From positions 1 through 64,000 of the forward strand of contig JBGOEJ010000006.1 of NCBI GenBank assembly GCA_041446545.1: 64,000 nt of DNA, given 5' to 3'. The number at the start of each line of letters is the position of its first letter. Within the stretch, counting starts at the first letter, position 1. Below, in pieces: positions 27,501-35,746 of the stretch. The notes beneath the pieces are model-generated. The model was not told the origin of the DNA, made no database searches, and saw only the letters and a list, made by a program, of their open reading frames with translations. Source of the DNA: Fervidibacter canadensis. GTDB taxonomy: Bacteria; Armatimonadota; Fervidibacteria; Fervidibacterales; Fervidibacteraceae. Made by a program: the position numbers and the translations under genes.

Positions 27501-27875
27501 TTGGATTTGGGCGAAATTCGGCACATCGCAAAAGTTCGGCTCAACGGTGTCCCGTTGGGCGTTCTTTGGAAGCCTCCTTTCCGCTTGGAAGTGAGCCGAT
27601 GGATCAAGGCAGGGAGAAACCGCTTGGAGGTGCAGGTAACCGACACTTGGGTCAACCGACTGATTGGGGACGAAGAGTTTCCCGACGATTGTGAATGGAA
27701 TGCGGACGGAAGTTTACGGGCGTTCCCGCGATGGTTTCTGCAGGGCGAAAAGCGCCCGACGGGACGGCGAACTTTCACGACTTGGAAGCACTACCGAAAG
27801 GGTGACCCTTTGGAGCGGTCGGGATTGATCGGACCCGTTCGGTTGATAGTTGGGATGCTTTACCGCGTGCCTTGA
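24573..27875 (+). CDS. Secreted GH106-like alpha-L-rhamnosidase
   Basis: About 1100 residues with a signal peptide ending in MVSMVWAQ. The catalytic region (~40-800) has hallmarks of glycoside hydrolase family 106: PHTWWHWVNDNVTKEGITAD near the start, VGGVQIFHVDVG, VCVHNCAGWSSSGGPWV, and VDSYEVGCQNWTPKF with FRKRRGYDL. The C-terminal part (~930-1090) carries a jelly-roll module (YATEFEVP, VLDLGEIRHIAKVRLNG, NRLEVQVTDTWVNRLIGDE). It probably cleaves rhamnose from plant or microbial polysaccharides outside the cytoplasm. GGAGGTGACGGAG precedes ATG 24573. A rhamnulose-1-phosphate aldolase fusion at 52 kb may use the product. Confidence 0.85.
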   Translation: MTRRWLGVLGVGALMVSMVWAQGVPEKLRKSFLQPPSSSRPHTWWHWVNDNVTKEGITADLEALAKVGVGGVQIFHVDVGVPPGPVKFHSPQWFALFRHAVQEAARLGLEVCVHNCAGWSSSGGPWVKPEHAMQMVVTSQIQVKGPTKFDGKLLQPETRAGYYRDIAVLAFPTPKGNLRIENLRAKAAYERANDIVPVQDKPVPPENIVKRSSIVNLTEKLQPDGRLVFDVPEGEWTILRIGHTPTGKDNHPATPEGRGLEVDKMSKEALNAFWKSAIEPLLREAGHMAGKVFNDVLVDSYEVGCQNWTPKFPEEFRKRRGYDLTPFLPVLAGYIVDGVEISERFLWDFRRTIADLFAENYYGYFAELCHRHGLLFSTEPYGNGPFEDLVCGGKADIPMGEFWVDGWAFETCKLAASVAHIYGKRIVGAEAFTASQNKGRWRTHPYLLKPFGDRAFCEGINRLIFHTTAHQPWLNVFPGMTMGPWGSHFGRTQTWWDEAKAWADYLARCQYLLQQGTFVADVLFFVGEHAPNSAAYRPDLKGKGYDYDACSVEVLMRAKVRDGKVVLPSGTSYEVLVLPNTDAMTPQVLRKIRELVFEGATVIGTKPTRSPSLQGYPRCDDEVRRLADDLWGACDGKRVTEHAYGKGKVYWGKSVEGVLALKGILPDVEVRNGDAFTAIAWIHRRIGDLDLYFVANQRERWEAIEGVFRVKGKGVELWHPDTGEMERAVAFWEEEGRTVVPLQLPPYGSVFLVFRPTEMPVDSVVVFLRDGENAWRIERPKASTLQIRRAIYGVLNDPSKTVDVTERLRSMVQEGRLIVEASNRLAGDPAPFIVKQLRVDYTINGEERTVIVREGEVLQIPDDGDRLASYPAELRWDEGGRLVLVAWQAGNYGVQRASGKRFEVTVPKVPEALVLAGAWEVRFPPGWGAPERVLLERLMPLSEHPDSGVRYFSGTATYATEFEVPTDWIGAGKVVVLDLGEIRHIAKVRLNGVPLGVLWKPPFRLEVSRWIKAGRNRLEVQVTDTWVNRLIGDEEFPDDCEWNADGSLRAFPRWFLQGEKRPTGRRTFTTWKHYRKGDPLERSGLIGPVRLIVGMLYRVP

Positions 27876-27943
27876 AGGTCTATAGCGACACAACCGAGGG
27901 GATGCAAAAATAAGGCGGGAAAAGCGAAGGGAGGTAAAACCCT

Positions 27944-29680
27944 GTGGCGACACAACCGACAGCACTCACACCCGACAGACCTAAATTGGAACATGCCTAT
28001 CGCTTCCTCAGTGCCCTGCCCGACACGGAAGCGTTGCTGCGCGCCATCTTGGAGGAGGCGTTGGAGGTCGTTCGGGCGACGCGGGGCACCATCGCTTTGA
28101 TGGATTACCGAACGGGTGAATTGGTCGTGCGAGTCGCCGTCGGGGCTGGTTGGACAGATGGACAGTCAGCACCCCGTTGGCGGGTGACGGACGAACCTGG
28201 TGGGAGCATCTCTGGCTATGTGGCGTTGACGGGGCAGCCTTACCTTTGCGGCGATGTGACGAAAGACCCGCACTACTACCCGCTTTTTCCCGACACCCGC
28301 AGCGAATTGGCGGTGCCGCTGATCGGCAGGGGCAATAAGGTGTTGGGGGTGCTCAATGTGGAAAGCGAGAAACTCAACGCTTTCACGGAGCAAGATGCCC
28401 GCATCTTAACGGCTCTGGCATCCGTCGCCTCCTTCGCTCTGTCCTCCGCTGACTACCATAACCGCGAACGGGCACTCATTGAGTTGGGTAAAGATTTAGC
28501 GGCGGCGACGGAGATTGAAACTTTGCTGGAACGGGTCGCCGAGGTCGCCGCCCAAATTTTGGATGCCGACGATTGCTCCCTCTTTTTGCTGGACAAATCC
28601 CTGAACCGCTTGGTCTTGCGAGCCTCCAAAGGGTTGCTGCGCCAATTCGTCGGTCAAGCCTCTTATCGGCTGGGGGAAGGGTTGACAGGTTGGGTCGCTT
28701 TGCATGGCAAGCCTATCCGCACCGATGGCGTCGTGGGAGACCCCCGCTGGAAAGGGCTTTACACCGAGTTGCTTCCTGAAGAAATCAGCGCCTTCATGGC
28801 AGTGCCCATCCGAGGGCGCAACGGTGTTTTGGGGGTTTTGCGCGTCGTCCGAAAACGCTCTTCGCCCTTAGCACCCCATTACTTGTTCACCGAAGAGGAC
28901 GAAGAATTGTTGGCGATGCTCGCCAGCCAAGTCGGGGCAGCCTTGGAGCGGGCAGAATTGCAAGAGCGTTTGTTCACGATGGAGCACATCGCTGCCGTCG
29001 GGGAACTTTCCGCCCGCATCGCCCACATGATCGGCAACAAAATTTTTGCCCTCAAGGGAGCGTTGAAAGAAGTCCTATTGCGCCTTCAATCCGTTCCCTT
29101 GCCCGAAGGCGTCCAAACCATTTTCAACGGGATGGAACGCAGCCTTTTTGAGGTGGAGATGCTCTTGCAGGAATTGCGTGACTTTGTGAAGGCGACGCAA
29201 TTGAACTTGCAACCATTGTGCCTATCGGACTTGGTGCGGGAACTCGTTCAGGAGGCAGCCCAACGCCTGCCCCATCTGCAATTTGAATTGCATCTGGACG
29301 AGCAGCCTGTCTGGGTTCGGGGCGACCCAGAGAAACTGCGGAGCGTCGTGGAAGAGTTGTTGGAAAACGCCTCCCATTTCCTCAAAGACGGCGACACGAT
29401 TACCCTGCACCTCTCCTTGCACCAATGGTTTTCGGGGCGTAAAGTCGCTCGCTTGGTCGTCCAAGATTCAGGACCTGGCATTCCCGAACGAATGAAAGAC
29501 CAAATTTTCCAGCCGTTCTTCTCCACACGGGCGAAAGGGATGGGATTGGGGCTGGCGATCGTCAAAGGAATTGTGGAAGCGCACGGCGGCACCATCACTG
29601 AACGGGGTAAAGAAGGGGAAGGAGCCAAATTCATCATCACTCTCCCTGCCATAGAACCGCCAAAAGGAGGGACAGGCTAA
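27944..29680 (+). CDS. Dual-GAF sensor histidine kinase
   Basis: 578 residues, soluble, starting at a GTG preceded by GGGAGGT. GAF domain 1 at ~15-165, GAF 2 at ~180-345 (both with the conserved SELAVPLIGRGNKVLGVLN-type strand, seen as LAVPLIG and MAVPIRGRNGVLGVL). A HisKA-like helix follows with the likely acceptor in SARIAHMIGNKI (His 361), then a HATPase with ENASHF, DSGPGIPE and GMGLGLAI. Its stop overlaps the start of the receiver gene by one base, so the two form a two-component pair with coupled translation. Confidence 0.88.
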   Translation: MATQPTALTPDRPKLEHAYRFLSALPDTEALLRAILEEALEVVRATRGTIALMDYRTGELVVRVAVGAGWTDGQSAPRWRVTDEPGGSISGYVALTGQPYLCGDVTKDPHYYPLFPDTRSELAVPLIGRGNKVLGVLNVESEKLNAFTEQDARILTALASVASFALSSADYHNRERALIELGKDLAAATEIETLLERVAEVAAQILDADDCSLFLLDKSLNRLVLRASKGLLRQFVGQASYRLGEGLTGWVALHGKPIRTDGVVGDPRWKGLYTELLPEEISAFMAVPIRGRNGVLGVLRVVRKRSSPLAPHYLFTEEDEELLAMLASQVGAALERAELQERLFTMEHIAAVGELSARIAHMIGNKIFALKGALKEVLLRLQSVPLPEGVQTIFNGMERSLFEVEMLLQELRDFVKATQLNLQPLCLSDLVRELVQEAAQRLPHLQFELHLDEQPVWVRGDPEKLRSVVEELLENASHFLKDGDTITLHLSLHQWFSGRKVARLVVQDSGPGIPERMKDQIFQPFFSTRAKGMGLGLAIVKGIVEAHGGTITERGKEGEGAKFIITLPAIEPPKGGTG

Positions 29681-30144
29681 TGGGACGCATCTTGGTCGTA
29701 GACGACGAAGAACTCGCCCGAGAAGCCATCCGCATGCGCTTGGAGCGCGACGGGCATGAAGTGGACACCGCTGCCAGTGAAGCGGAAGCCATTGAAAAAA
29801 TCCGCACCGCCAACCCGCCTTACGATGTCGTCGTCACGGACATGGTGATGGAGACGGAAAAGAGCGGGATGGAAGTCCTAAAAGCCGCGTTGCTGCGGGA
29901 TGTCTTGACGGAGGTTATCGTCCTGACGGCTTACGGCAGTGTCGCCAACGCCGTAGAGTGTCTCAAGCGAGGCGCTTTTGACTATGTGGAGAAAAACATC
30001 CCCGGCGTGGATGTCTATGACCTTCTGGCATTGAAGGTGGAGCGAGCGATGGAACATCGCGCCGAATCGTTAGCGCTAATCAAGCGTTGGCACGCTTACC
30101 AGCAACAACCCCTCGTCACTCCCGAAGAAGCCGTGACAGACTGA
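29680..30144 (+). CDS. Single-domain response regulator
   Basis: 154 residues, receiver only. ILVVDDEELAREA provides the acidic pocket, the phospho-acceptor is Asp54 in VVTDMVM, and VLTAYGS and EKNIPG supply the Thr and Lys. There is no DNA-binding output domain, so it probably acts by protein contact or as part of a phosphorelay. It is translationally coupled (TAATG) to the dual-GAF kinase, its obvious partner. Confidence 0.9.
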   Translation: MGRILVVDDEELAREAIRMRLERDGHEVDTAASEAEAIEKIRTANPPYDVVVTDMVMETEKSGMEVLKAALLRDVLTEVIVLTAYGSVANAVECLKRGAFDYVEKNIPGVDVYDLLALKVERAMEHRAESLALIKRWHAYQQQPLVTPEEAVTD

Positions 30145-30207
30145 CAGAAAGGAAAGCGCCTTGCCATAATCACGGCTTGGCAAAACCCTCAAGGAGGTTG
30201 ATCAACC

Positions 30208-31002
30208 ATGCCACTGTTCAAGCCCGTAGACGAAAAGGAAGTCACCCGCGCCATCGTGCGGGGTTATCTGCGCCAACTGGAAGACTTCGCCGAAAGCGAT
30301 GTCATCGTCGTCGGCGGTGGTCCCGCTGGGTTGATGGCAGGGCGCGAACTGGCGCGGCAAGGCTTCAAGACGCTCATCATTGAGCGGATGAACTACCTCG
30401 GTGGTGGCTTTTGGATCGGTGGCTACCTGATGAACAAAGCGACTTTCCGCGAGCCATCGCAGGAAGTCTTGGATGAACTGGGTGTGCCCTACGAGGTGGC
30501 GTCGGAAGGGCTTTATGTCGCCGACGCGCCCCACGCTTGTTCCAAACTCATCGCCGCCGCCTGCGATGCGGGCGTCAAGTTCGCCAACATGAGCATCGTG
30601 GAAGATGTCATCCTGCACGAAGGGCGTGTTGCGGGCGTCGTCGTCAACTGGACACCCGTTACAAAACTGCCCCGCGAAATCACCTGCCTTGACCCCATCG
30701 GTTTGCAAGCGAAGTTGGTCATTGACGCCACTGGGCATGATGCCTCGGTCGTCAAGGCGCTGGAGAAACGCGGCTTGCTGAAAGTGCCCGGAATGGGTGC
30801 GATGTGGGTGGAACGCAGCGAAGATGCCGTCGTGGAACACACGGGCGAAATCTTCCCCGGCTTGATTGTCGCAGGCATGGCGGTCGCAGAAGCGTATGGA
30901 TTGCCTCGCATGGGACCGACTTTTGGGGCGATGTTGCTGTCGGGCAAGCGGGCTGCCGAAGTCGCCGCTGAAATCCTCGCCGGCGTCAAAGTGGGCGTTT
31001 GA
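30208..31002 (+). CDS. thi4: Thi4-family thiazole synthase (thiamine biosynthesis)
   Basis: 264 residues. Forms the adenylated thiazole of thiamine from NAD, glycine and a sulfur source. N-terminal dinucleotide motif VIVVGGGPAGLMAGREL, GGGFWIGGYLMNK, DATGHDA, and the C-terminal NAD-site signature GMAVAEAYGLPRMGPTFGAMLLSG (shown as MGPTFGAMLLSG). The position that in yeast and plant Thi4 holds the sacrificial sulfur-donor Cys aligns with Cys160 in EITCLDPIG; archaeal non-suicidal enzymes have His there. AAGGAGG precedes the ATG. There are no other thiamine genes and no TPP riboswitch in the short leader. It could alternatively act as ribose-1,5-bisphosphate isomerase, as some archaeal homologues were annotated. 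Confidence 0.88.
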   Translation: MPLFKPVDEKEVTRAIVRGYLRQLEDFAESDVIVVGGGPAGLMAGRELARQGFKTLIIERMNYLGGGFWIGGYLMNKATFREPSQEVLDELGVPYEVASEGLYVADAPHACSKLIAAACDAGVKFANMSIVEDVILHEGRVAGVVVNWTPVTKLPREITCLDPIGLQAKLVIDATGHDASVVKALEKRGLLKVPGMGAMWVERSEDAVVEHTGEIFPGLIVAGMAVAEAYGLPRMGPTFGAMLLSGKRAAEVAAEILAGVKVGV

Positions 31003-31007
31003 AGGCA

Positions 31008-31050
31008 AGACAAGGGTGGGACGCTCCCTTTGCGTCCCGCCCTCTTGTCT
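31008..31050. terminator. Bidirectional terminator-like hairpin between convergent genes
   Basis: AGACAAGGGTGGGACGC at 31008-31024 pairs with GCGTCCCGCCCTCTTGTCT at 31032-31050 around a short loop, giving a long near-perfect stem. It lies between the ends of convergent thi4 and the CehA-like gene. There is no strong T-run, so termination in either direction is inferred from position and stability. Confidence 0.6.
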
Positions 31051-31073
31051 CCTCTGCCCATCTGTCCACTCCT

Positions 31074-33548
31074 TCATGGCACTAACCGCTCCTTGGGAGC
31101 ATCAAACTTGCCGTTGCCATCCCGATCCACGAAAATTGGGTTGGTCAACGCCATCGGAACGACGCGGAAAGTCGTCCCTTCAAAAGTGCGGAAGGGACGC
31201 AAGAGTGGCTCCAAACCGCCTTCCGGTCCCCGCACAAGGACGGCATACCAAGCATCCCGGCGCGGACGAACTTTCGCTGTTGCCTGCCAATCCAGCGCCG
31301 ATGCGGACGAAGGTAATTGCCATCGCTTGACAGTCACCCCGTTGGCGAGCAACTCCATCTCCTTCACCTTCACCCAATTGGGCGCTTGCACCCGAATCTT
31401 TAGCACGATGTCGCCTTGCGGTTTGCTAATCAGCGACCCGATGGGATGCCCGTCTGCCGTGAAGGTGACGAAAGGACCGAGGCTGATGACAACCTGACCT
31501 TCTTTAACGGCGCGCACGATCATGGCGGGCGTCACTTGGCGCGGGTCATCGGTGCCGACAAAGACGAAATTGCGGGCATAACCCACTTCGTCCTGCGTGA
31601 GGGTGTGGCTGTCTGAACCTGCCGTCGCCGTGATGCGGTAGCCGTGATTGAGCAAGCCGAACCAATCGCGCAAAAGCAGTGGCAAATCCGTTTGCGCTTT
31701 CCCGTTGAACAACTCCAACGCATCAAAATCCAGCGAAAAATCGGGATGGGGGCTGGTGCAACTGTCGGGGTCAAAGCGGTAGTAGCTAAAGTAGGCGATG
31801 TTGTCAAAGCGAGGGTGATTGACGATGACGAGTTGGTCGTCGGGATGCTCCCTTGCTATCGCAAAAATCTGGGCAGGTGTCACCCGCTCCCAAGGCACCG
31901 CCCCGTTGCCCACCTTCGTCGGGTCGGGACGCAGCGGGAAAGCGTTGAAATGCCCGATGTTGCGAGGCGTGATTTCCTGACCCGCACAGCCATTAAGCCA
32001 GCGCTCCAACTTCAACCGTCGGATGGCAGGCAGTGGGTCAGTGACGAAGTTGTGGTCGGTAATGGCGACGAACTTGAGCCCTTCAGCGGCGCCACTGATG
32101 AGGCGGTCATCCAACGAAACGGCGCTGTCAAAACTGTTGGCGCAATGGATGTGGAAATCGGCGGCAAGCCAACCTTGTGTGTCCACGCTCCGTCTGAGCC
32201 GAAAAGCCACATCGGTAAGACGCTGCTCTGTCACCACCAACTCCCGCTCATCGGCATCATACTCCAAGCCTCTGGAGGCGTAAATGCGGTAGCGCCCTGG
32301 CGGAAGAGTTCTAACGCCCTTGCCCGTTGCCGTGAAGACATAGTTCTCAGCCCCCGACGCCAAAAAGTTCGGACCAAAGTCAGGCGTTGCTGTCCCATTG
32401 ATGCCGAGGAAGGTCAATCGTGACGGCAGCAATTCGCCCGTGTCAGCGTCCCGCACCTCAAACCGAAGGATGCCTGCTCCGCTGACGAGCAAGACAACCC
32501 TTTTCCGTTCCCTCATCGGCAACCGAACGGTCGCCTCTTTCAGCGTCAGCCTTGCGGGATGCAAAGCCCGCAGCCGATAAGTGCCAGCGGGAAGCCAAAA
32601 AGCAAATTGCCCGTCGCCATTCGTTTGCGTCGTCGCCATCAACGGTTCGGGCTGACTTTGCTTGACCGTTTTCCGCACCATCGCCGTCACACGGATGCCG
32701 ATGACAGGTTTCCCTGTCGCCCGCGATTGGACGACGCCTTGAACTTGATGCAATCGCCTGCCTTGCAATTCCCATGCGATGCGGGCGACTTCCGCAAGGG
32801 TCGGTGCGACGATGAAGTAACGCTCGTAGGTCAATGAGCCTTTGGGCGGCAAGTCGGCAGTGAGAGCGATGGGGTCACTCCAACCCAACCCGTTGATGAT
32901 GCGATTTTTCCCTTTCGCCGTGCACCATCCGTAGGCGATGCCGTAGCCTTCCGCCCCGACCCAATCCAGCGTCTCTGTCCGCCGTTGGATGCCGAAACCG
33001 AACAAAGGCGCAAAGGCGCGGGCGTTGCCCCACTGGATGGCGTCGCCGAAGTCAAACCGCTCCAATGGTTTGTCGGCGGTGTTGGTCACCGTCGTGCGCA
33101 CGAGCAAAAAGGGTTTGCCCGCTTCCAGGCGATAAACGGTCAAAAGGTGCAAGGAGCCATCTTCGCTGTCTGTGCCTTCGGCGACGACTTCTGCCACGCC
33201 GTCGCTGCCGTCCTTGACGATGCGGACGCTCGTGTAACGCCCTTGGCGCGGGTAGCGCCCCAAAAAGAGCGTCACCTGATCCAGTTCGTCAGCGCCTCGT
33301 TTTCTTGCCCTTAGCAAGGCAGCATCCACAAGGTTACCGCCACTGGCAGCGCTGCGATGAATATGGTCGGCTGCCGTGATGACGAAAACGAGGCGTTCAT
33401 TTTGCAAGACAAAATCGCCGACCCGTCCGCCGACCCGACGCGAGGGTGGCAAGTCGGTCGGCTTGCTGGCGATGAACGCCCGAACTTGCGCCGCGCCCCA
33501 CGACGCCATCAGCGCTAAGAGCACCCAAAGCCAACCCCATCGTCGCAT
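31074..33548 (-). CDS. Secreted CehA/McbA-like PHP-domain metallohydrolase
   Basis: About 824 residues with a signal peptide (WLWVLLALMASWGAAQ). An N-terminal beta-sandwich region is followed by carboxypeptidase-regulatory-like Ig repeats (~275-460; VVQSRATGKPVIGIRV, GQFAFWLPAGTYRLRA) and a C-terminal PHP domain (~480-720) with ADFHIHCANSFD, ITDHNFV, VNHPRF and TAGSDSHT, the metal-binding His/Asp set. Characterised relatives hydrolyse esters or phosphoesters (carbaryl hydrolase CehA). The ATG at 33548 follows GAGGTGACAGC. It lies 5 bp after the nucleotidyltransferase stop, so it is the last gene of a kinase-transferase-hydrolase operon. Substrate unknown. Confidence 0.8.
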   Translation of the reverse strand: MRRWGWLWVLLALMASWGAAQVRAFIASKPTDLPPSRRVGGRVGDFVLQNERLVFVITAADHIHRSAASGGNLVDAALLRARKRGADELDQVTLFLGRYPRQGRYTSVRIVKDGSDGVAEVVAEGTDSEDGSLHLLTVYRLEAGKPFLLVRTTVTNTADKPLERFDFGDAIQWGNARAFAPLFGFGIQRRTETLDWVGAEGYGIAYGWCTAKGKNRIINGLGWSDPIALTADLPPKGSLTYERYFIVAPTLAEVARIAWELQGRRLHQVQGVVQSRATGKPVIGIRVTAMVRKTVKQSQPEPLMATTQTNGDGQFAFWLPAGTYRLRALHPARLTLKEATVRLPMRERKRVVLLVSGAGILRFEVRDADTGELLPSRLTFLGINGTATPDFGPNFLASGAENYVFTATGKGVRTLPPGRYRIYASRGLEYDADERELVVTEQRLTDVAFRLRRSVDTQGWLAADFHIHCANSFDSAVSLDDRLISGAAEGLKFVAITDHNFVTDPLPAIRRLKLERWLNGCAGQEITPRNIGHFNAFPLRPDPTKVGNGAVPWERVTPAQIFAIAREHPDDQLVIVNHPRFDNIAYFSYYRFDPDSCTSPHPDFSLDFDALELFNGKAQTDLPLLLRDWFGLLNHGYRITATAGSDSHTLTQDEVGYARNFVFVGTDDPRQVTPAMIVRAVKEGQVVISLGPFVTFTADGHPIGSLISKPQGDIVLKIRVQAPNWVKVKEMELLANGVTVKRWQLPSSASALDWQATAKVRPRRDAWYAVLVRGPEGGLEPLLRPFRTFEGTTFRVVPMALTNPIFVDRDGNGKFDAPKERLVP

Positions 33549-33553
33549 CGCTG

Positions 33554-34252
33554 TCACCTCTCCGCCAAAAACTTTGCGACAGCCGATGGCACGAGGTCAT
33601 CAGCAAGTTCACCCCGCTCCAGCCGTTGACGCACTAAAGTGGACGAAATCCAACGGATGGACGGGTCAAGAGGCAGCACGACGATGCGGTCGGCAAACGG
33701 GCAAACTTCGGGACGATGCAAAAACTGCTGCACTGCCGTTTCGTCCGCATCTCCACGCGGCATGACAGCGAGACGAGCGAGGGCGAAAAAGTCCCGCAAG
33801 GCTTGCGCCATCGGCAAGTCGGGATAAAAGCGCGGCTCAAAAATCCGAAGGAGGGTGTCATAGCCGACAAGGAACCAAATTTGCGTGCCCGTCGGGTAAG
33901 CATCGGCGACGGCTTGCGCCTTCTCAAAAAAGCGCCCGTGACTGCAGGCTGCTACCGACCAGTTGGAGCGTTCCTGAGCGATGGCGGTCATCATCGCCAA
34001 CCGCTCCGTCAGCGGAAAGCCGAAGATAGGTTTGTCCACATTCACGACCGTTAGCAGCCAAAGGATTTCGTCCAAGCGCAAGTGGCGTTCGGCATGCTCG
34101 CACAAACGCACATGGGCGATCGTCGGCGGGTTGAACGAACCCGAAAAGACGCCGAGGTGTTGCCCTGATGCCGCAATGCCCTGCGGCGCCCGATGCCAAA
34201 AACGCAGCGTCGGCTTTGATGCCTTCGCCAACTCATCCAACCACTGAGCCAT
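33554..34252 (-). CDS. NadD-like nicotinate-nucleotide adenylyltransferase-family protein
   Basis: 232 residues of the nucleotidyltransferase alpha/beta phosphodiesterase superfamily. The adenylate site GVFSGSFNPPTIAH is present and the ISSTxxR motif reads ISSTLVRQRL. Between them are NadD-like segments (VDKPIFGFPLTERLAMM, FLVGYDTLLRIF). NadD makes NaAD in NAD synthesis, but the ~30-residue N-terminal extension and sequence drift leave the substrate open. Its start overlaps the 3' end of the upstream kinase gene by 20 bp, so translation is coupled. It is part of the minus-strand trio with the PHP hydrolase. Confidence 0.75.
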   Translation of the reverse strand: MAQWLDELAKASKPTLRFWHRAPQGIAASGQHLGVFSGSFNPPTIAHVRLCEHAERHLRLDEILWLLTVVNVDKPIFGFPLTERLAMMTAIAQERSNWSVAACSHGRFFEKAQAVADAYPTGTQIWFLVGYDTLLRIFEPRFYPDLPMAQALRDFFALARLAVMPRGDADETAVQQFLHRPEVCPFADRIVVLPLDPSIRWISSTLVRQRLERGELADDLVPSAVAKFLAER

Positions 34253-35621
34253 TACCTATGCCCTCCTGCGACCCGATCGGCAGCCAAAGGGTGAAGGTGC
34301 TGCCTTTGCCGACTTCGCTTTGGACGGTGATTTTGCCCCCCAAACTTTCCGCCAAATGTTTAGCGATGCTCAAACCTAACCCGAACCCACCTTGTCGGCG
34401 GCTGCGGGCTCTGTCCACGCGGTAAAACCGTTCAAAAATTCGGGGCAAATGCTCTGGCGGGATGCCGACACCTGTGTCGCAGACATGGATGGTAACCCAA
34501 TCGCCGTCGGCAGTTTCCAACCGTTCCGCCACGACGGCGATTTCGCCCCGCTCCGTGTATTTGACGGCGTTGTCCAGCAAGTTGGAAAGGATTTGCATCA
34601 GGGCTTCGGGATCGGTGCGAACTATCAAGTCGGGTTCTGCCCGCACCGTGATTTTCAACCCTTTCCCTTCAGCGAAAGGTTTGAACCTCTCCGCCACCTG
34701 CGCCACGCAATCGCTGACAAGCACGCTTTGCCAATGCCATTCCCTTCGCCCTGCTTCCAACTGCGCCAAGTCCAACAAGTTGTCCAGCAATCTCCCCACT
34801 CGTTCCACCTCGTCGGCGATGGCTTGCAGGAATTGGTCGCACACCGCTGGGTCTTCTTTACCGCCCATCAAGAGCGCTTCCGCCAGCGACCGAAGGGTCG
34901 CTATGGGCGTGCGAAGTTCGTGGCTGACATTGGCGATGAAATCCTTGCGCACGCGTTCTAATCGTTTCAAGTTCGTCAAATCGCGCACGACCAGCAACGC
35001 ACCGATAGGTCTGCCGTTAACCGACAAGGGGGTGGCATAAGCGTCCAAAAACCGCTCGTCGGGATGAAACCATTGGACTTCCGCCGACTGAGGATTGCCC
35101 GACCTCAACGCTTGTTGCACCAATGCCAACAACTCAAAAGGCAAATTCAGTTCCGTCAAGCGCCGCCGAAGGGTGTCGGCAGGCAATGAAAAAAGTCGCC
35201 GAGCCGAAGGGTTGACCCAAAGGACATTGCCGTGCTCATCGGTCGCAATAACCCCTTCCTCCATCCGCTCCACGATGGCTGTCAACAAAGCCTGCTCGCT
35301 GCGCCCTTCAGTGACAACTTGTTGCCAGCGTTGCCACATTTCCGCCACCGTCACTCCCAAATCGCCCAGTTCCCGCAGTAACAAATCGCTGGGCTTTTCA
35401 CCCTTTCGCAGGATGTCTGTCAACTGACGCAATGGCTCTATCGCTCTCCTTGTTGCCCCGATGCTAAGGACTGCAGCGGTCAAAAAGTTCACCCCAACCA
35501 GCATCAACGCTGTCGCAAAAGACACCTGCAACCACCCAGCCAATCCAATCGTTGCGATGCTGCTGACGAGCAAGGCTGCCGACAGGTGTCGGAACAAGCG
35601 ACGGGTTATCGCATCAAGCAT
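34233..35621 (-). CDS. phoR: PhoR-like membrane sensor histidine kinase
   Basis: 462 residues. Two closely spaced transmembrane helices near the N-terminus (LLVSSIATIGLAGWL and ALMLVGVNFLTAAVLSI), as in PhoR; a PAS domain at ~110-215 (VIATDEHGNVLWVNPSARRL); HisKA with FIANVSHELRTPIATLRSLAEAL (acceptor His in SHELRTP); and HATPase with NLLDNAVKYT, DTGVGIPP and GFGLGLSIAKHLAE. There is no large periplasmic sensor domain, which fits PhoR-type kinases that sense through Pst/PhoU. The PhoB-like regulator lies 8 kb downstream near pst, and Pho-box-like repeats lie in its divergent promoter region. The symbol is by analogy. Confidence 0.72.
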   Translation of the reverse strand: MLDAITRRLFRHLSAALLVSSIATIGLAGWLQVSFATALMLVGVNFLTAAVLSIGATRRAIEPLRQLTDILRKGEKPSDLLLRELGDLGVTVAEMWQRWQQVVTEGRSEQALLTAIVERMEEGVIATDEHGNVLWVNPSARRLFSLPADTLRRRLTELNLPFELLALVQQALRSGNPQSAEVQWFHPDERFLDAYATPLSVNGRPIGALLVVRDLTNLKRLERVRKDFIANVSHELRTPIATLRSLAEALLMGGKEDPAVCDQFLQAIADEVERVGRLLDNLLDLAQLEAGRREWHWQSVLVSDCVAQVAERFKPFAEGKGLKITVRAEPDLIVRTDPEALMQILSNLLDNAVKYTERGEIAVVAERLETADGDWVTIHVCDTGVGIPPEHLPRIFERFYRVDRARSRRQGGFGLGLSIAKHLAESLGGKITVQSEVGKGSTFTLWLPIGSQEGIGNGSVVG

Positions 35622-35712
35622 CTTCCTTGCCCTCCTGCAGAACTTTCCGTCCTGCTCCCCAATTTTTGCCGTCGCCCCATTCAGAAAGGGCGGTGGGCAA
35701 CCCTTGTGATTT

Positions 35713-35746
35713 TTGTCAGAATTTTGTCAAAGTTGCGTGGCAGAAT
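35713..35746 (+). promoter_or_regulatory. Pho-box-like promoter for the FecR/beta-barrel gene
   Basis: TTGTCA at 35713-35718 and TTGTCA at 35724-35729 (5-bp gap, 11-bp period) followed 11 bp later by CAGAAT at 35741-35746. This matches the layout of E. coli Pho promoters, where a CTGTCAT direct repeat replaces the -35 about 10 bp ahead of the -10. The same block recurs at 37663. The rest of the 367-bp gap 35622-35988 holds the first copy of a tandem duplication. Confidence 0.55.

Noticed and set aside
27885..27959. 13-bp direct repeat GCGACACAACCGA at 27885 and 27947
   Set aside because: One copy is the coding start of the dual-GAF kinase; two short copies 62 bp apart are too weak for an attachment or regulatory site.
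30145..30207. TPP riboswitch before thi4
   Set aside because: The leader is only 63 bp and lacks the conserved TPP-aptamer core; only a small TTGCCA/TGGCAA hairpin is visible.
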